A DNA stretch of 64,000 nt from Streptosporangium lutulentum. Lineage in GTDB: Bacteria > Actinomycetota > Actinomycetes > Streptosporangiales > Streptosporangiaceae. Position numbers and translations under genes: made by a program. The notes under the pieces are model-generated. The model worked only from the letters and a program-made list of their open reading frames with translations. It ran no database searches and was not told the origin of the DNA. Positions within the stretch are counted from its first letter, which is position 1. Every line of letters starts with the position of its first letter. The DNA is taken from the NCBI RefSeq assembly GCF_030811455.1, contig NZ_JAUSQU010000001.1, positions 5,394,001 through 5,458,000 on the forward strand, read 5' to 3'. This document shows, piece after piece, positions 28,084-38,028 of the stretch.

Positions 28084-28967
28084 GCTCCCAGGCGAGTGTC
28101 CTGTTCGACGCGCCGGGGCCGCGCGCGCGGTTGCGCAACAACGTCCTGACCCTGCTCGCGACCGTCGCGCTGGTGGCGATCGTCTACTTCGTCTATTCCA
28201 GGTTCGACGCGAAGGGCCAGTGGGAGGGCAGGATCTGGCGGCCGTTCCTCGAGGCCTCCACCTGGATCGACTACATCATTCCCGGCCTGCTCGGGACCCT
28301 GAAGGCCGCGGGGCTCGCCGCGGTTCTCGCCCTCCTCTTCGGCGTGGTCTTCGGCATGGCCAGGCTCTCCGACCACAAGTGGATCCGGGTGCCCGCGGGC
28401 GCGGTCGTCGAGATCTTCCGGGCGATCCCGCTCCTGCTGCTGATCTTCTTCATCTTCTATCTCCTGCCCAGCGTGCTCGGGGGCGGCGACTACACCCTGA
28501 TCGCGCTCGTGGCCGGCCTGACCCTCTACAACGGTTCGGTGCTGGCCGAGATCGTCCGCGCCGGCATCCGCTCCGTGCCCAAGGGGCAGTCGGAGGCGGC
28601 CTACGCGATCGGGCTGCGCAAGGGCGGCGTGATGACGCTGGTCCTGCTTCCGCAGGCCGTCACCGCGATGATGCCGGCGATCGTGAGCCAGTTCGTCGTG
28701 CTGCTCAAGGACACCGCGCTCGGCTACATCATCGCCTACGTCGACCTGCTGAACATGGGTTTCAAGATCATCCCTGCCGTCAACTTCGGGTCTCTCATCC
28801 CCGCCGCGATCGTCATCGGGATCATCTACGTCGGCCTCAACATGGTGCTCAGCTCCTTTGCCACCTGGCTGGAAAAGCGCAGCCGCCGCAGCCGGAAGAC
28901 CTCGGCCCGGCCGGTCGCCCCGCCCGGGGCGGTCGTCGGCGCCGGACCCGCCGTAGCGGTCGACTGA
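28080..28967 (+). CDS. gluD: glutamate ABC transporter permease GluD
   Basis: 295 residues from ATG 28080, overlapping the gluC stop. It has an extended N-terminus with one extra helix (NNVLTLLATVALVAIVYFVY), then the permease core with the EAA loop (VPKGQSEAAYAIGLRKGGVMTLVLLPQAV near residue 175). The charged C-terminal tail (EKRSRRSRKTSARP) is cytoplasmic. Last gene of the operon. Confidence 0.92.
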   Translation: MSSQASVLFDAPGPRARLRNNVLTLLATVALVAIVYFVYSRFDAKGQWEGRIWRPFLEASTWIDYIIPGLLGTLKAAGLAAVLALLFGVVFGMARLSDHKWIRVPAGAVVEIFRAIPLLLLIFFIFYLLPSVLGGGDYTLIALVAGLTLYNGSVLAEIVRAGIRSVPKGQSEAAYAIGLRKGGVMTLVLLPQAVTAMMPAIVSQFVVLLKDTALGYIIAYVDLLNMGFKIIPAVNFGSLIPAAIVIGIIYVGLNMVLSSFATWLEKRSRRSRKTSARPVAPPGAVVGAGPAVAVD

Positions 28968-29228
28968 GCCCGCTCCTCCCCTCTCGCCTCCCCGATCGCC
29001 CGCGCCGGAACAACGGCCTTCGGGGAGGCGGACAGGCCGCTGCGGAGGCGGCCCCGCTCCGCGCCCGCGCCGTGATCGTTCCCGACGGGGCGTCACCGCG
29101 TTCGGCGGCCGTCCTCACCGTCGTCTCCCCGCCTCCGGACACGCGGCTCACCTCACGCGAAGACACCCGGGACACGGGATGAGCGCCATACCGGCGACAC
29201 GCGGCGCGTTATCGGGCAGGATTGCGGC

Positions 29229-31109
29229 ATGTCCCCCGAGCAGGTCGTCCTGCCGTACGCCACCTGGCCTTCTCCGATCTCCACCTCCGGCGTGGCCCGG
29301 TCAGGGCTGCGCCTCGGGTTCCCCACGACGCTCGGCGAAGAGGTGTGGTGGACCGAGGACCGCCCCACCGAGGGCGGGCGGAGCACGATCGTGCACCGGG
29401 GAGCCGACGGCACGCACCGTGAGCTGCTGACCGCACCGTGGAGCGCCAGAACGCGGGTCCACGAGTACGGCGGGCGGTCGTACGCGGTGGTCCCCGATGG
29501 GGGCGTGGTGTTCACGAACTTCAGCGACCAGCGGATCTACCTGCTGGCACCCGGCGCCGAACCCCGGCCGATCACGCCCGAGCCCGAACTCCACGCCGGG
29601 CTCCGCTACGCGGAAATGGTCGTCCGCGACGGGCAGATCTGGTGCGTCCAAGAGCGGCACCACCGCAACGGCCGGGTGAGCCGTTCGATCGTGTCCATTC
29701 CGCTGCACGGCGAGGACGAGCCGCGCGAGTGGGTCAGCGGGAGCGACTTCTACGCCTCCCTCACTCTCTCCCCCGACGGCGAGCACCTGGCCTTCATCTG
29801 CTGGAACCATCCGCGCATGCCCTGGAACGGCACGGAGCTGCGCGTCGTCCGGCTGGCCGACGGCAGTTCCTGGACGGTCAAGGGCGGCTCCGCCGAGTCG
29901 GTGCTCGCCCCGCAGTGGCGTGACGAGCGGCACCTCTATCTGATCTCCGACTGGTCGGGCTGGTGGAACCTCTACCAGGTGGAGATACACGGCACCTCGT
30001 CCCAGGCGCTCTATCCGGTGGAGGAGGAGTTCGCCGGTCCCCTGTGGCAGCTGGGCGCCCTGCCGTACGCCGTGCTGGACGGCGGAGGTCTCGCGGTCCT
30101 GCACGGGCGGGGCAATCTACGGCTGGGCCTCTTCGACCCGGACAGCGGCGTGCTGAGCGACCTGGACGTGCCCTATGACGGCTGGGATCCGGTCCTGGCC
30201 ACGGACGGACACACGGTCGTCGCGATCGGGTACGGCCCGGCGCTGCCTCGGTCGATCGTCCGGATCGACCCCGCCACCGGTCGGTTCGAGGAGCTCCGCC
30301 GCGACGTCGACGTGCTGCCCGACGCCGCCTACCTGCCGCTCCCCCGTGCCGTGGAGATCGAGGGCCGGTTCGGCCGCCCGGTGCACGCGTTCGTCTACCC
30401 GCCGTCGAATCCGCGGGCCCGCGGCGACGGCGCCCCGCCGTACATCGTGTTCGTCCACGGCGGGCCCACCGGTCACAGCACCAGCGCGCTCGATCTGGAG
30501 AAGGCCTTTTTCACCAGCCGGGGCATCGGCGTGCTCGATCTCAACTACGGCGGTTCCACCGGCTACGGTCGCGCCTACCGCGAACGGCTGCACCGCCAGT
30601 GGGGTGTGGTCGACGTCGAGGACTCGATCGCCGCGGCTGAGTGGCTGGCGAGGGAGGGCCTGGCCGATCCGGGACGAATCGCGATCCGGGGCGGCAGCGC
30701 GGGCGGCTGGACGGTCATGGCGGCCTGCTGCGCGTCCGATACCTTCGCCGGCGGCGTCTCCTACTACGGAGTGAGCTCGCTCCTCCCGTTCGTCGAGACC
30801 ACCCACGACTTCGAGTCCCGCTACGTCGAGTGGCTGGTCGGCCCCGCCGACCCCGTCCTGTACAGCTCGCGCGAACCCCTCGGGCGGGTCGCCGGAGTGA
30901 CCTGCTCCATGCTGCTCCTGCAGGGACTGTCCGACCCGGTGGTCCCTCCGGCCCAGTCCCAGGCGTTCGCCGACGCCCTCGCCGAACGCGGCATCCCCTG
31001 CACCTACCTCACCTTCGAGGGGGAGGCCCACGGCTTCCGCCGGGCCGAGACCCGCAGCGCGGCCCTGGCCACCGAACTCGCCTTCTACCAGCAGATCTTC
31101 CGCTCCTGA
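29229..31109 (+). CDS. S9-family prolyl oligopeptidase-like serine peptidase
   Basis: 626 residues, cytoplasmic, with no signal peptide. The first 380 residues form a WD/beta-propeller-like domain (LTLSPDGEHLAFICWNHPRMPW, a dipeptidyl-peptidase-like signature). The C-terminal alpha/beta-hydrolase domain has the nucleophile Ser490 in RGGSAGG, an Asp in GLSDPVVPP near residue 575, and a His in EGEAHGFRR near residue 603. These fit the S9C acylaminoacyl-peptidase group. The substrate is presumably short peptides. The ribosome site before ATG 29229 is weak. Confidence 0.87.
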   Translation: MSPEQVVLPYATWPSPISTSGVARSGLRLGFPTTLGEEVWWTEDRPTEGGRSTIVHRGADGTHRELLTAPWSARTRVHEYGGRSYAVVPDGGVVFTNFSDQRIYLLAPGAEPRPITPEPELHAGLRYAEMVVRDGQIWCVQERHHRNGRVSRSIVSIPLHGEDEPREWVSGSDFYASLTLSPDGEHLAFICWNHPRMPWNGTELRVVRLADGSSWTVKGGSAESVLAPQWRDERHLYLISDWSGWWNLYQVEIHGTSSQALYPVEEEFAGPLWQLGALPYAVLDGGGLAVLHGRGNLRLGLFDPDSGVLSDLDVPYDGWDPVLATDGHTVVAIGYGPALPRSIVRIDPATGRFEELRRDVDVLPDAAYLPLPRAVEIEGRFGRPVHAFVYPPSNPRARGDGAPPYIVFVHGGPTGHSTSALDLEKAFFTSRGIGVLDLNYGGSTGYGRAYRERLHRQWGVVDVEDSIAAAEWLAREGLADPGRIAIRGGSAGGWTVMAACCASDTFAGGVSYYGVSSLLPFVETTHDFESRYVEWLVGPADPVLYSSREPLGRVAGVTCSMLLLQGLSDPVVPPAQSQAFADALAERGIPCTYLTFEGEAHGFRRAETRSAALATELAFYQQIFRS

Positions 31110-31375
31110 CGCCTGGTCCACCTACCAGGAGTTTCGCAGGACGGCTTCGTGAGGCCGTCAGCTCAGCACCGAGCCGGGCAGGGACGTGGTCAGTGGGTGA
31201 GTGCGCCGGGGTGGGCCGAGGATGTCGAGGATCTCGGCGACGACTTCGCCGCCGGGTTTGAGGTGGCGCGATGGCGCGGGGATCGCTGTGCCGACGGGAG
31301 ACCTCGGAAAGCGGTCGGGCGACGGAGGCCGGGAGACCCGCGGCGGTCATGTACGGCTGCCCGCGCGGGTTCGGC

Positions 31376-31756
31376 TCACAGGTCGCCACGGTGCCAGGCC
31401 TCGGTTTCGGCCGCCAGCGCGTCTTCGTCGAGCTTTGGTGGTTCCGCCCGCTCGATCCAGCGGCGTAGAAGAAGCGTGAGTTGATCCAGAGTCTGGAGTG
31501 TCGCGGTCCCATGGACGGCGAAGTAGGTGACGATCGGTCCGGTCGTTGGATCTTCCGCGTCGCAGCGGGTGCACAACAGCACCTGCGTGTTGCCGCGCAC
31601 CCGCTTTCCGTTCGCGGTCGTCCAGCCGTTGGGGATCCGCAACGCGGCGAGAACGGTGTCCTGACCGCACCGGGGGCACGCCCACGCCGGATCGGTCATC
31701 GTGTCGACATCGACCGGCTGTATGCCTCGGCCGGTTCGTGGTGGTCGAGCCGTCAT
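31376..31756 (-). CDS. DUF6300-like zinc-ribbon protein
   Basis: 126 residues from ATG 31756. That codon overlaps the dnaE stop (ATGA), which decides the start. The N-terminal half holds two CxxC knuckles (ACPRCGQDTVLAAL and LLCTRCDAEDP) around a conserved RIPNGWTTANGKRV. The C-terminal half is a helix containing TLDQLTLLLRRWIE. This matches the small actinobacterial DUF6300 family of unknown function. Translational coupling to a polymerase gene is notable and may indicate a partnership, which is inference. Confidence 0.7.
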   Translation of the reverse strand: MTARPPRTGRGIQPVDVDTMTDPAWACPRCGQDTVLAALRIPNGWTTANGKRVRGNTQVLLCTRCDAEDPTTGPIVTYFAVHGTATLQTLDQLTLLLRRWIERAEPPKLDEDALAAETEAWHRGDL

Positions 31757-34700
31757 GCTCTGCCGATCGAGTTCGCACCCAGCAGGGATTTGACGTCGCC
31801 GTAGAACGCCGGCTCCGGGTTGACCTGGAACCATTCGAGGTTCACCAGCAGGCTCTTGGCTCCGGGTCGCCGCAGCCGCAGGTGCACGGGTGCGTGACCG
31901 GGGTGGGAGGCCAGGATGTGTTTCAGTTCCTGGACGAGTCGCGGGTTCACCCGGGTCTCCGCGAGAGAGATCACCACAGGCGGTTCGCCTCTGGTGGCCT
32001 GGGACACGTCGAGGACGGCGACGTCCTCACCGTAGATGTTCAGTGCTTCATCTCGCACATTGATCCGTCCTCGGATGGATACCACCCGGTCTTCGGTCAG
32101 TGCCTCGCTGTAGAGGAGGTAGCTCTTGGGGAAGATCAGGCATTCCACGGTGGCATCGTGATCTTCGAGGTTGACGATCGCCCAAGAGCTGCCCTGCTTG
32201 GTGACCTTGCGTTGCAGGCCCGAAATGATCCCGCTCACCCGCACCGTTCCGTCCTGGCGTCCGGATGTGAGGAGATCGGCGATGGTGGTGTCCCGATGGG
32301 CGTCCAGCACGCGTTCCGCCCCGTCAAGGGGATGGCTCGACACGTACAGGCCGAGCATCTCCCGTTCGAAGGCCAGCAAGGTGGTCTTGTCCCACTCTCC
32401 GTCAGGGATCTCCACCGAGAAAGCGGTGTCACCCGGCTCGTCGCCCGCACCGAACAGCGAGTCCTGTCCGTGGGCCTGATTGCGTTTGACGTCGATGATC
32501 GTGTCAACGGCCTGCTCATGGACCAGGACGAGGCCCTGACGGTGATGCCGCAGGCCGTCGTACGCGCCGGCCTTGACCAGCGACTCGATGACCCGCTTGT
32601 TGCAGACGACCGATGGCACCTTGGTGAGAAAGTCGTTGAAGTCGGTGTAGGCGCCTTTCTCTTCGCGGGCCTTGACGATCGCCTCGACGACGTTGGATCC
32701 GACGTTGCGGATCGCTCCCAGGCCGAAGCGGATGTCTCCGCCGACCGCGGCGAAGTCGAGTTCGCTCTCGTTGACGCAGGGAGGCAGGACCTTGATGCCC
32801 AGACGACGGCAGTCAGAGAGATAGACGGCCATCTTGTCCTTGTCGTCTCCGACAGAGGTGAGGAGTGCGGCGAGGTACTCGGCGGGGTGGTTGGCCTTCA
32901 GATAGGCGGTCCAGTACGACACGACGCCGTATCCGGCGGTGTGGGACTTGTTGAAGCCGTAGCCACTGAAGGGGACGAGGACGTCCCAGACCGCCTTGAC
33001 GGCCTCGTCCGAGAAATTCCGATCCTTCATTCCGGCCGAGAACTTGTCCCATTCGGCGTCCAAGACCTCCTTCTTCTTCTTGCCCATCGCCCGGCGCAGC
33101 ATGTCGGCACCGCCGAGGGAGTACCCGGCGAGCTGCTGGGCGATGGCCATGACCTGCTCCTGGAAGACGACCAGGTGGTAGGTGTCACCCAGGATCGGCT
33201 CCAACGCCTCCTTCAGATCGGGGTGGAGGGGTTCGACCTGCTGCTTGCCGGTCTTGCGGAGCGCGTAGTTGGTGTGGGCGTTCATCTCCATCGGCCCGGG
33301 CCGGTACAGGGCGGACACGGCGGCGATGTCGTTGAACTCGCTGGGCTGCATCAGTTTCAGGAGCGTTCTCATCCCGCCGCCGTCGAGCTGGAACACCCCC
33401 AGCGTGTCGCCCCGCGCCAGCAGCTCGTAGGTTCTGCTGTCGTCGAGCCGGACTTCGAGGATGTCAATGTCGATGTTCTTGTTGGCTTTGACCCCTGCGA
33501 TGGCGTCGTTGATGACGGTGAGGTTGCGCAAACCGAGGAAATCCATTTTCAGCAGGCCCAAATCCTCGGCCTGAGCAAAAGGGAAACCCGTGATGATCGG
33601 ACCGCCCGCTTTCGGCCTGACGAGCGGCAGCACGTCGATCAGCGGATCGGCGGACAGAATCACACCGGCGGCGTGGACGCCGGTCCCGCGAGTCAGGCCC
33701 TCTACGCCGACGGCGGTGTCGACGACCCGTTTGACGTCGGGTTCTTCCTCATACATCCGCCGTAGTTCCGCGGCCTCATCGTATCGGGGGTGGGTTTCGT
33801 CGAGGATGGCCGCGAGAGGGATCTCCTTGCCGCCGACCGCTGCGGGGAAGGCTTTGGTGATCCGGTCGCCGAGTGCATAGGGGTGGCCGAGCACCCGGCA
33901 GGAGTCCTTGATCGCGGCCTTGGCTTTGATCGTGCCGAAGGTGACGATCTGACAGACGTGGTCCTCGCCGTATTTCCGGGTGACATAGTTGATCATCTCC
34001 TCACGACGCCGGTCGTCGAAGTCGAGATCGATGTCGGGCATGGTGACGCGCTCGGGGTTGAGGAAGCGTTCGAAGATCAGCTTGTGCTCGATCGGGTCCA
34101 ACCCGGTGATGCCCGTGCAGTACGCGACCATCGACCCCGTGGCTGACCCGCGGCCGGGGCCCAGCCCGACCCCGTTCTCGCGGGCGTGCCGGCAGATGTC
34201 GGAGACCACGAGAAAGTAGCCGGGGAAGCCCATGTCGTCGATGACGGACAGTTCGTAGTCGATCCGGTCCAGGACCTCTTGGGATGGTTCGCCGCCGTAC
34301 CTACGCCGAGCGCCCCGCAGTGTCTCCCGACGCAGCCACGACGATTCGGTCTCCCCCTCCGGGACGGGAAACCTCGGCATCAGGTCCCGGTGGGAGAACA
34401 CCTCGCCGTAGTCGCCGACGCGCTCGGCGATCAGCAGCGTGTTGTCGCACGCGTCCGGGACCTGCGCGTCCCACATCGCCCGCATCTCCCGGGCCGATTT
34501 GACGTAATAGCCGCTGCCGCTGAACCGGAAACGGCCCGCCTCGGCGAGCTGCTTGCCGGTGCCGATACACAGCAACGCGTCGTGCGCTCCGGCCTGAGTC
34601 TCGGTAACGTAATGCGAGTCGTTGGTGGCCAGCGGCGGCAGCCCGAGATCCTTGCCGATCTTCAGGATCTCGTCACGAACCCGACGCTCGATGGCGATGC

Positions 34701-35304
34701 CGTGATCCATCAACTCCAGGAAGTAGTTCCCCTCGCCGAAGATGTCCCGATACCGGGCAGCGGCCTCGATGGCCTTGCCGTACTGACCGAGTCGTAGGCG
34801 GGTCTGCACCTCCCCGGACGGGCAACCGGTCGTGGCGATGACGCCCTGCCCATGTTCGGCGAGCAGTTCGTCGTCCATCCGGGGGTATTTCTGCACGTGC
34901 CCCTCCAGCCACGCCCGTGACTGGAGCCGGAACAGGTTTCGCAGGCCCTGCGCGTCGGCGGCCCACATCGTCATATGGGTGTAGAGGCCACGGCCGGAGA
35001 CGTCACCGCCCTCCCCTGTCACGTCATTGGACCTGCGCAGCGCGAGGTTGTCGCTCCAGAAGACCGGCTTCCTGTGGTGCCGCGATCCCGGTGCGACGTA
35101 GGCTTCGATACCGATGATCGGCTTGACGCCGGTCCTGTTCGCCGACTGGTAGAACTCATACGCCCCATGGACGTTGCCATGATCACTCATGGCCACAGCG
35201 GGCATCCCCTGCTCGGCCACCTCGTTCATCAGCGGGCCGATTTTCGCCGCACCGTCGAGCATCGAGTACTCAGTGTGCACATGCAGATGAACGAAGGAAT
35301 CCAT
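31753..35304 (-). CDS. dnaE: DNA polymerase III alpha subunit, possibly an accessory copy
   Basis: 1183 residues from ATG 35304, which has GAGGAG 8 bases upstream; the open frame extending to 35601 is not conserved. The N-terminal PHP domain begins HLHVHTEYSMLDG, with SDHGNVHG near residue 40. Two catalytic aspartates of the C-family palm are in PDIDLDF at residues 423-429, after LGPGRGSATGS. The C-terminal OB region contains ATVECLIFPKSY. It is full length and looks active. The location beside a broken LysR gene and a DUF6300 gene, and away from the usual replication genes, makes an extra polymerase more likely than the only replicative one. I cannot see the rest of the genome. Confidence 0.88.
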   Translation of the reverse strand: MDSFVHLHVHTEYSMLDGAAKIGPLMNEVAEQGMPAVAMSDHGNVHGAYEFYQSANRTGVKPIIGIEAYVAPGSRHHRKPVFWSDNLALRRSNDVTGEGGDVSGRGLYTHMTMWAADAQGLRNLFRLQSRAWLEGHVQKYPRMDDELLAEHGQGVIATTGCPSGEVQTRLRLGQYGKAIEAAARYRDIFGEGNYFLELMDHGIAIERRVRDEILKIGKDLGLPPLATNDSHYVTETQAGAHDALLCIGTGKQLAEAGRFRFSGSGYYVKSAREMRAMWDAQVPDACDNTLLIAERVGDYGEVFSHRDLMPRFPVPEGETESSWLRRETLRGARRRYGGEPSQEVLDRIDYELSVIDDMGFPGYFLVVSDICRHARENGVGLGPGRGSATGSMVAYCTGITGLDPIEHKLIFERFLNPERVTMPDIDLDFDDRRREEMINYVTRKYGEDHVCQIVTFGTIKAKAAIKDSCRVLGHPYALGDRITKAFPAAVGGKEIPLAAILDETHPRYDEAAELRRMYEEEPDVKRVVDTAVGVEGLTRGTGVHAAGVILSADPLIDVLPLVRPKAGGPIITGFPFAQAEDLGLLKMDFLGLRNLTVINDAIAGVKANKNIDIDILEVRLDDSRTYELLARGDTLGVFQLDGGGMRTLLKLMQPSEFNDIAAVSALYRPGPMEMNAHTNYALRKTGKQQVEPLHPDLKEALEPILGDTYHLVVFQEQVMAIAQQLAGYSLGGADMLRRAMGKKKKEVLDAEWDKFSAGMKDRNFSDEAVKAVWDVLVPFSGYGFNKSHTAGYGVVSYWTAYLKANHPAEYLAALLTSVGDDKDKMAVYLSDCRRLGIKVLPPCVNESELDFAAVGGDIRFGLGAIRNVGSNVVEAIVKAREEKGAYTDFNDFLTKVPSVVCNKRVIESLVKAGAYDGLRHHRQGLVLVHEQAVDTIIDVKRNQAHGQDSLFGAGDEPGDTAFSVEIPDGEWDKTTLLAFEREMLGLYVSSHPLDGAERVLDAHRDTTIADLLTSGRQDGTVRVSGIISGLQRKVTKQGSSWAIVNLEDHDATVECLIFPKSYLLYSEALTEDRVVSIRGRINVRDEALNIYGEDVAVLDVSQATRGEPPVVISLAETRVNPRLVQELKHILASHPGHAPVHLRLRRPGAKSLLVNLEWFQVNPEPAFYGDVKSLLGANSIGRA

Positions 35305-35365
35305 CACCCACTCCTCAAAGTTGTAGGGTTTCTTCGGCCTCCGCATTTGACCTGAGTAGGAGCAG

Positions 35366-35412
35366 GGTTGTCCAACAATCGACACCCCAAAGTAGACAAC
35401 CAAAAGTTGTTG
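35366..35412. promoter_or_regulatory. nested inverted repeats between dnaE and the LysR remnant
   Basis: GGTTGTC at 35366-35372 pairs with GACAACC at 35395-35401, and CAACAA at 35373-35378 pairs with TTGTTG at 35407-35412. The region is AT-richer than its surroundings. Position between divergent starts is what a LysR operator would have, even though the regulator gene is now broken. Confidence 0.4.
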
Positions 35413-35423
35413 AAGGGGGCAGG

Positions 35424-35973
35424 ATGGAGCTGGATCCCGGCGCGGTCCGCGCCTTCGCCGCCATCGCCGATGACCGCTGCTTCGGTGAGGCGGCCGCCCA
35501 GTTGGGAGTGCTTCGGCCGCGCCACCGGCCCACTCCACGAAGCGATCGAACACACGCCCGCCCACCCGGAGCCACTGCACATCCTGGTCAGCCGCCGGCA
35601 CAGACTCGCCGACCGCTGCCGGGTGCAGATGTCAGACCTGGCGGGCGCGACGGCCTGGATGCCCGGCAATGCCCGCGACAGTGAGTGGGCCGGGTCCTAT
35701 GGTTTCCTCAACGCTGGTTTCGCCGTTGACATCGACACGTCCGGCCCCACCTTCGGCATGGAACACTTCGTGGAGAGAATCAGCGGATCAAGCGACCTCC
35801 GCAGCTTCGTCGACGAGAAGACACGGATACCGTGGCACTCCGACGTCGCCCAGATCCCGATCACCGAGCCCACACCGGTGTTCCCCTGGTCGCTCCCCCG
35901 GCGCTCCCAGAACGGCCACCCAGCGCCACCCCCGCTCATCACCCACATCAAGAGCAGACACCGGCCACCATGA
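35424..35973 (+). pseudogene. LysR-family regulator, internally deleted and frameshifted
   Basis: A good ribosome site (GAAGGGGG) precedes ATG 35424, and the first 28 codons encode a typical LysR start (VRAFAAIADDRCFGEAAAQLG). The frame then goes into nonsense. In another plus frame, from about 35540 to 35973, a LysR effector-domain end appears (PLHILVSRRHRLADRC, then GPTFGMEHFVERI). About 120 residues between the two pieces are missing, including most of the HTH and the start of the effector domain. It would once have been divergent from dnaE. Confidence 0.65.
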
Positions 35974-36122
35974 ATGGCTTCCGGCTCCGGATCAGGCCCT
36001 GTTCCCGGTAGGAACGACCCATCCCAAAGCCCTCCACCCGGGGCCCGTATCACCAGGGGCACATTGGCTCTGCCCGTGTCTGGCGCCTGGTCCACACCGC
36101 CTCAGCGGCTGCCCGCGGCACG

Positions 36123-37745
36123 CTATCGGGCGAACTCGGTGGACCGGGACTCACGCACGACCGTGATGCGGATCTGACCGGGGTAGGTGAGCTCCTCCTC
36201 GATCTGCTTGGCGACGTCACGGGCGATCACCTGGGCCTGGATGTCGTCGACCGCCTCCGGCTTGACCATGACCCGGATCTCGCGGCCCGCCTGCATGGCG
36301 AAGACCTTGTCGACCCCCTCGTAGGAGACGGCGATCTCCTCCAGCCGCTCCAGGCGCTTGACGTAGGCCTCCAGCGACTCGCGCCGGGCACCCGGGCGGC
36401 TGCCGCTGATCGCATCGGCGGCCTGGGTGAGGACCGCTTCGACGGTCTTGACCTCGACCTCGTTGTGGTGGGCCTCGATCGCGTGGACGACGTCCTCATG
36501 CTCGCCGTAGCGCCTGGCGATCTCGGCGCCGATGAGGGCATGGCTCCCCTCGACCTCGTGGGTGAGAGCCTTGCCGATGTCGTGCAGCACGGTGCAGCGC
36601 TTGAGGAGCGTCGAGTCCAACCGCAGCTCAGCCGCCATGATCCCGGCGATGTGGGCGGACTCGACGAGGTGGCCGAGCACGTTCTGGCCGTAGGAGGTGC
36701 GGTAGCGGAGCTGGCCGAGGAGAGTGACCAGCTCAGGGTGCATGTCGGTGATGCCGAGCTCGACCAGGGCGTCCTCGCCCGCGCGCACGCACAGCTCCTG
36801 GACCTCGGCCTTGCTGCGCTCGTGGGCCTCCTCGATGCGCTGAGGGTGAATGCGCCCGTCCAGGACGAGCTTCTCCAGTGTCAGCCGTGCGGTCTCCCTA
36901 CGGACCGGGTCGAAACATGACAGCAGCACCGCTTCGGGCGTGTCATCGATGATCAGGTTGACCCCCGTGGTCGACTCGAAGGCCCGGATGTTACGGCCTT
37001 CGCGACCGATGATGCGGCCCTTCATCTCGTCACCCGGCAGATGCAGCACGCTGACGACGGACTCGGCGGTCTGCTCGGTGGCCACGCGCTGAACCGCCAG
37101 CGTGACGATCTTGGTGGCGCGCTTCTCGCCCTCCTTACGGGCCTCGCTCTCGATCTCCCTGACGATCAGCGCGGCCTCGCGCTTGGCCTGATTCTCGATC
37201 TCCCTGACGAGCTCCGCCCTGGCCTGGTCGCTGGTGAGCCCGGACACCCTCTCCAGAATGGCCTTGCGCTCCTGGGAGACCCGGTCGAGGTCCTCGCGAC
37301 GGTCGGCCAGCTCGGTCTCCGTCTCGGCGAGCTTGCGGGCCCGTTCGGCCTGGCGTCTGGCCTCCTCGTCAAGGCGCTGCTCACGCTCGGCCAGCCGGCT
37401 CTCCCTGCGCTCAAGGTCGGCGCGAAACTCCTTGAGTTCGTACTTCAGCACCCGGCCCTCGGCCTCCGCCTCCTTGCGCAGCTCGGCCGCGGCCTCAACC
37501 GCGATCTCGGACCTGCGCAGGATCTCCCCGGCATCGCTCTCCGCCTTGGTACGGATGTCGGCGGCCTCGTGCCTGGCCTTTTCCAGCTCGGCGAGGATCT
37601 CCGCCTCCTGCTCAGGGGAGGGACCGCTGACCTTGCCGCCCGCATCGCCGATGCGACGCAGCAACACGATCAGCACGGTTATCGTCATCACGGCAAGGGC
37701 CACAACCGCCACTACTGCCAATGTGACGACCACAACCGGATCCAT
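36123..37745 (-). CDS. rny: ribonuclease Y
   Basis: 540 residues. This is a membrane-anchored endoribonuclease that initiates mRNA decay. It has an N-terminal transmembrane helix (about 5-30) and a long charged coiled coil (about 45-190). A KH domain follows (GRIIGREGRNIRAFE), then an HD domain with VLHDIGKALTHEVEGSHA near residue 375. The order and length match RNase Y of Bacillus and actinomycetes. It follows recX on the same strand after a 283-base gap in which I see no gene. Confidence 0.95.
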   Translation of the reverse strand: MDPVVVVTLAVVAVVALAVMTITVLIVLLRRIGDAGGKVSGPSPEQEAEILAELEKARHEAADIRTKAESDAGEILRRSEIAVEAAAELRKEAEAEGRVLKYELKEFRADLERRESRLAEREQRLDEEARRQAERARKLAETETELADRREDLDRVSQERKAILERVSGLTSDQARAELVREIENQAKREAALIVREIESEARKEGEKRATKIVTLAVQRVATEQTAESVVSVLHLPGDEMKGRIIGREGRNIRAFESTTGVNLIIDDTPEAVLLSCFDPVRRETARLTLEKLVLDGRIHPQRIEEAHERSKAEVQELCVRAGEDALVELGITDMHPELVTLLGQLRYRTSYGQNVLGHLVESAHIAGIMAAELRLDSTLLKRCTVLHDIGKALTHEVEGSHALIGAEIARRYGEHEDVVHAIEAHHNEVEVKTVEAVLTQAADAISGSRPGARRESLEAYVKRLERLEEIAVSYEGVDKVFAMQAGREIRVMVKPEAVDDIQAQVIARDVAKQIEEELTYPGQIRITVVRESRSTEFAR

Positions 37746-38028
37746 ACGCGCCTCACATTCCTCGCGTCGCAGATATCAAGCACGCGAGGGGTCACACCCA
37801 CGGCACGGAAAGCCAAGACGGTGGCGTCATCAGGACAGATGTCAACTCAGGACCCGCTCCGCACCAGCTGTACCGCCAGTCCAGCGCCCGCCCGCACCGC
37901 CAAGCCTGCTCATCCGTAATGCACCGCTATGACAATCCGCACTGCGCGGAGTAACTCCTCACTGTCGTTGAGATTAAGCGTCAGAGAGGTAACGAGCAAG
38001 CAAAGACCCGCTGATAAGCAGCTTTGGG

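Noticed and set aside
31110..31375. Possible small gene between the S9 peptidase and DUF6300 genes
   Set aside because: One minus frame reads LKPGGEVVAEILDILG, which looks protein-like for about 20 codons, but there is no start, no ribosome site and no continuation. It may be a remnant, but I cannot support a call.
35304..35601. Extended N-terminus of DnaE
   Set aside because: The extra 99 codons are unlike any polymerase, cross the LysR remnant, and a strong GAGGAG site marks ATG 35304 as the start.
37746..38028. Small RNA or gene between rny and recX
   Set aside because: Only a weak imperfect hairpin near 38000-38026 was seen; not enough for a feature.
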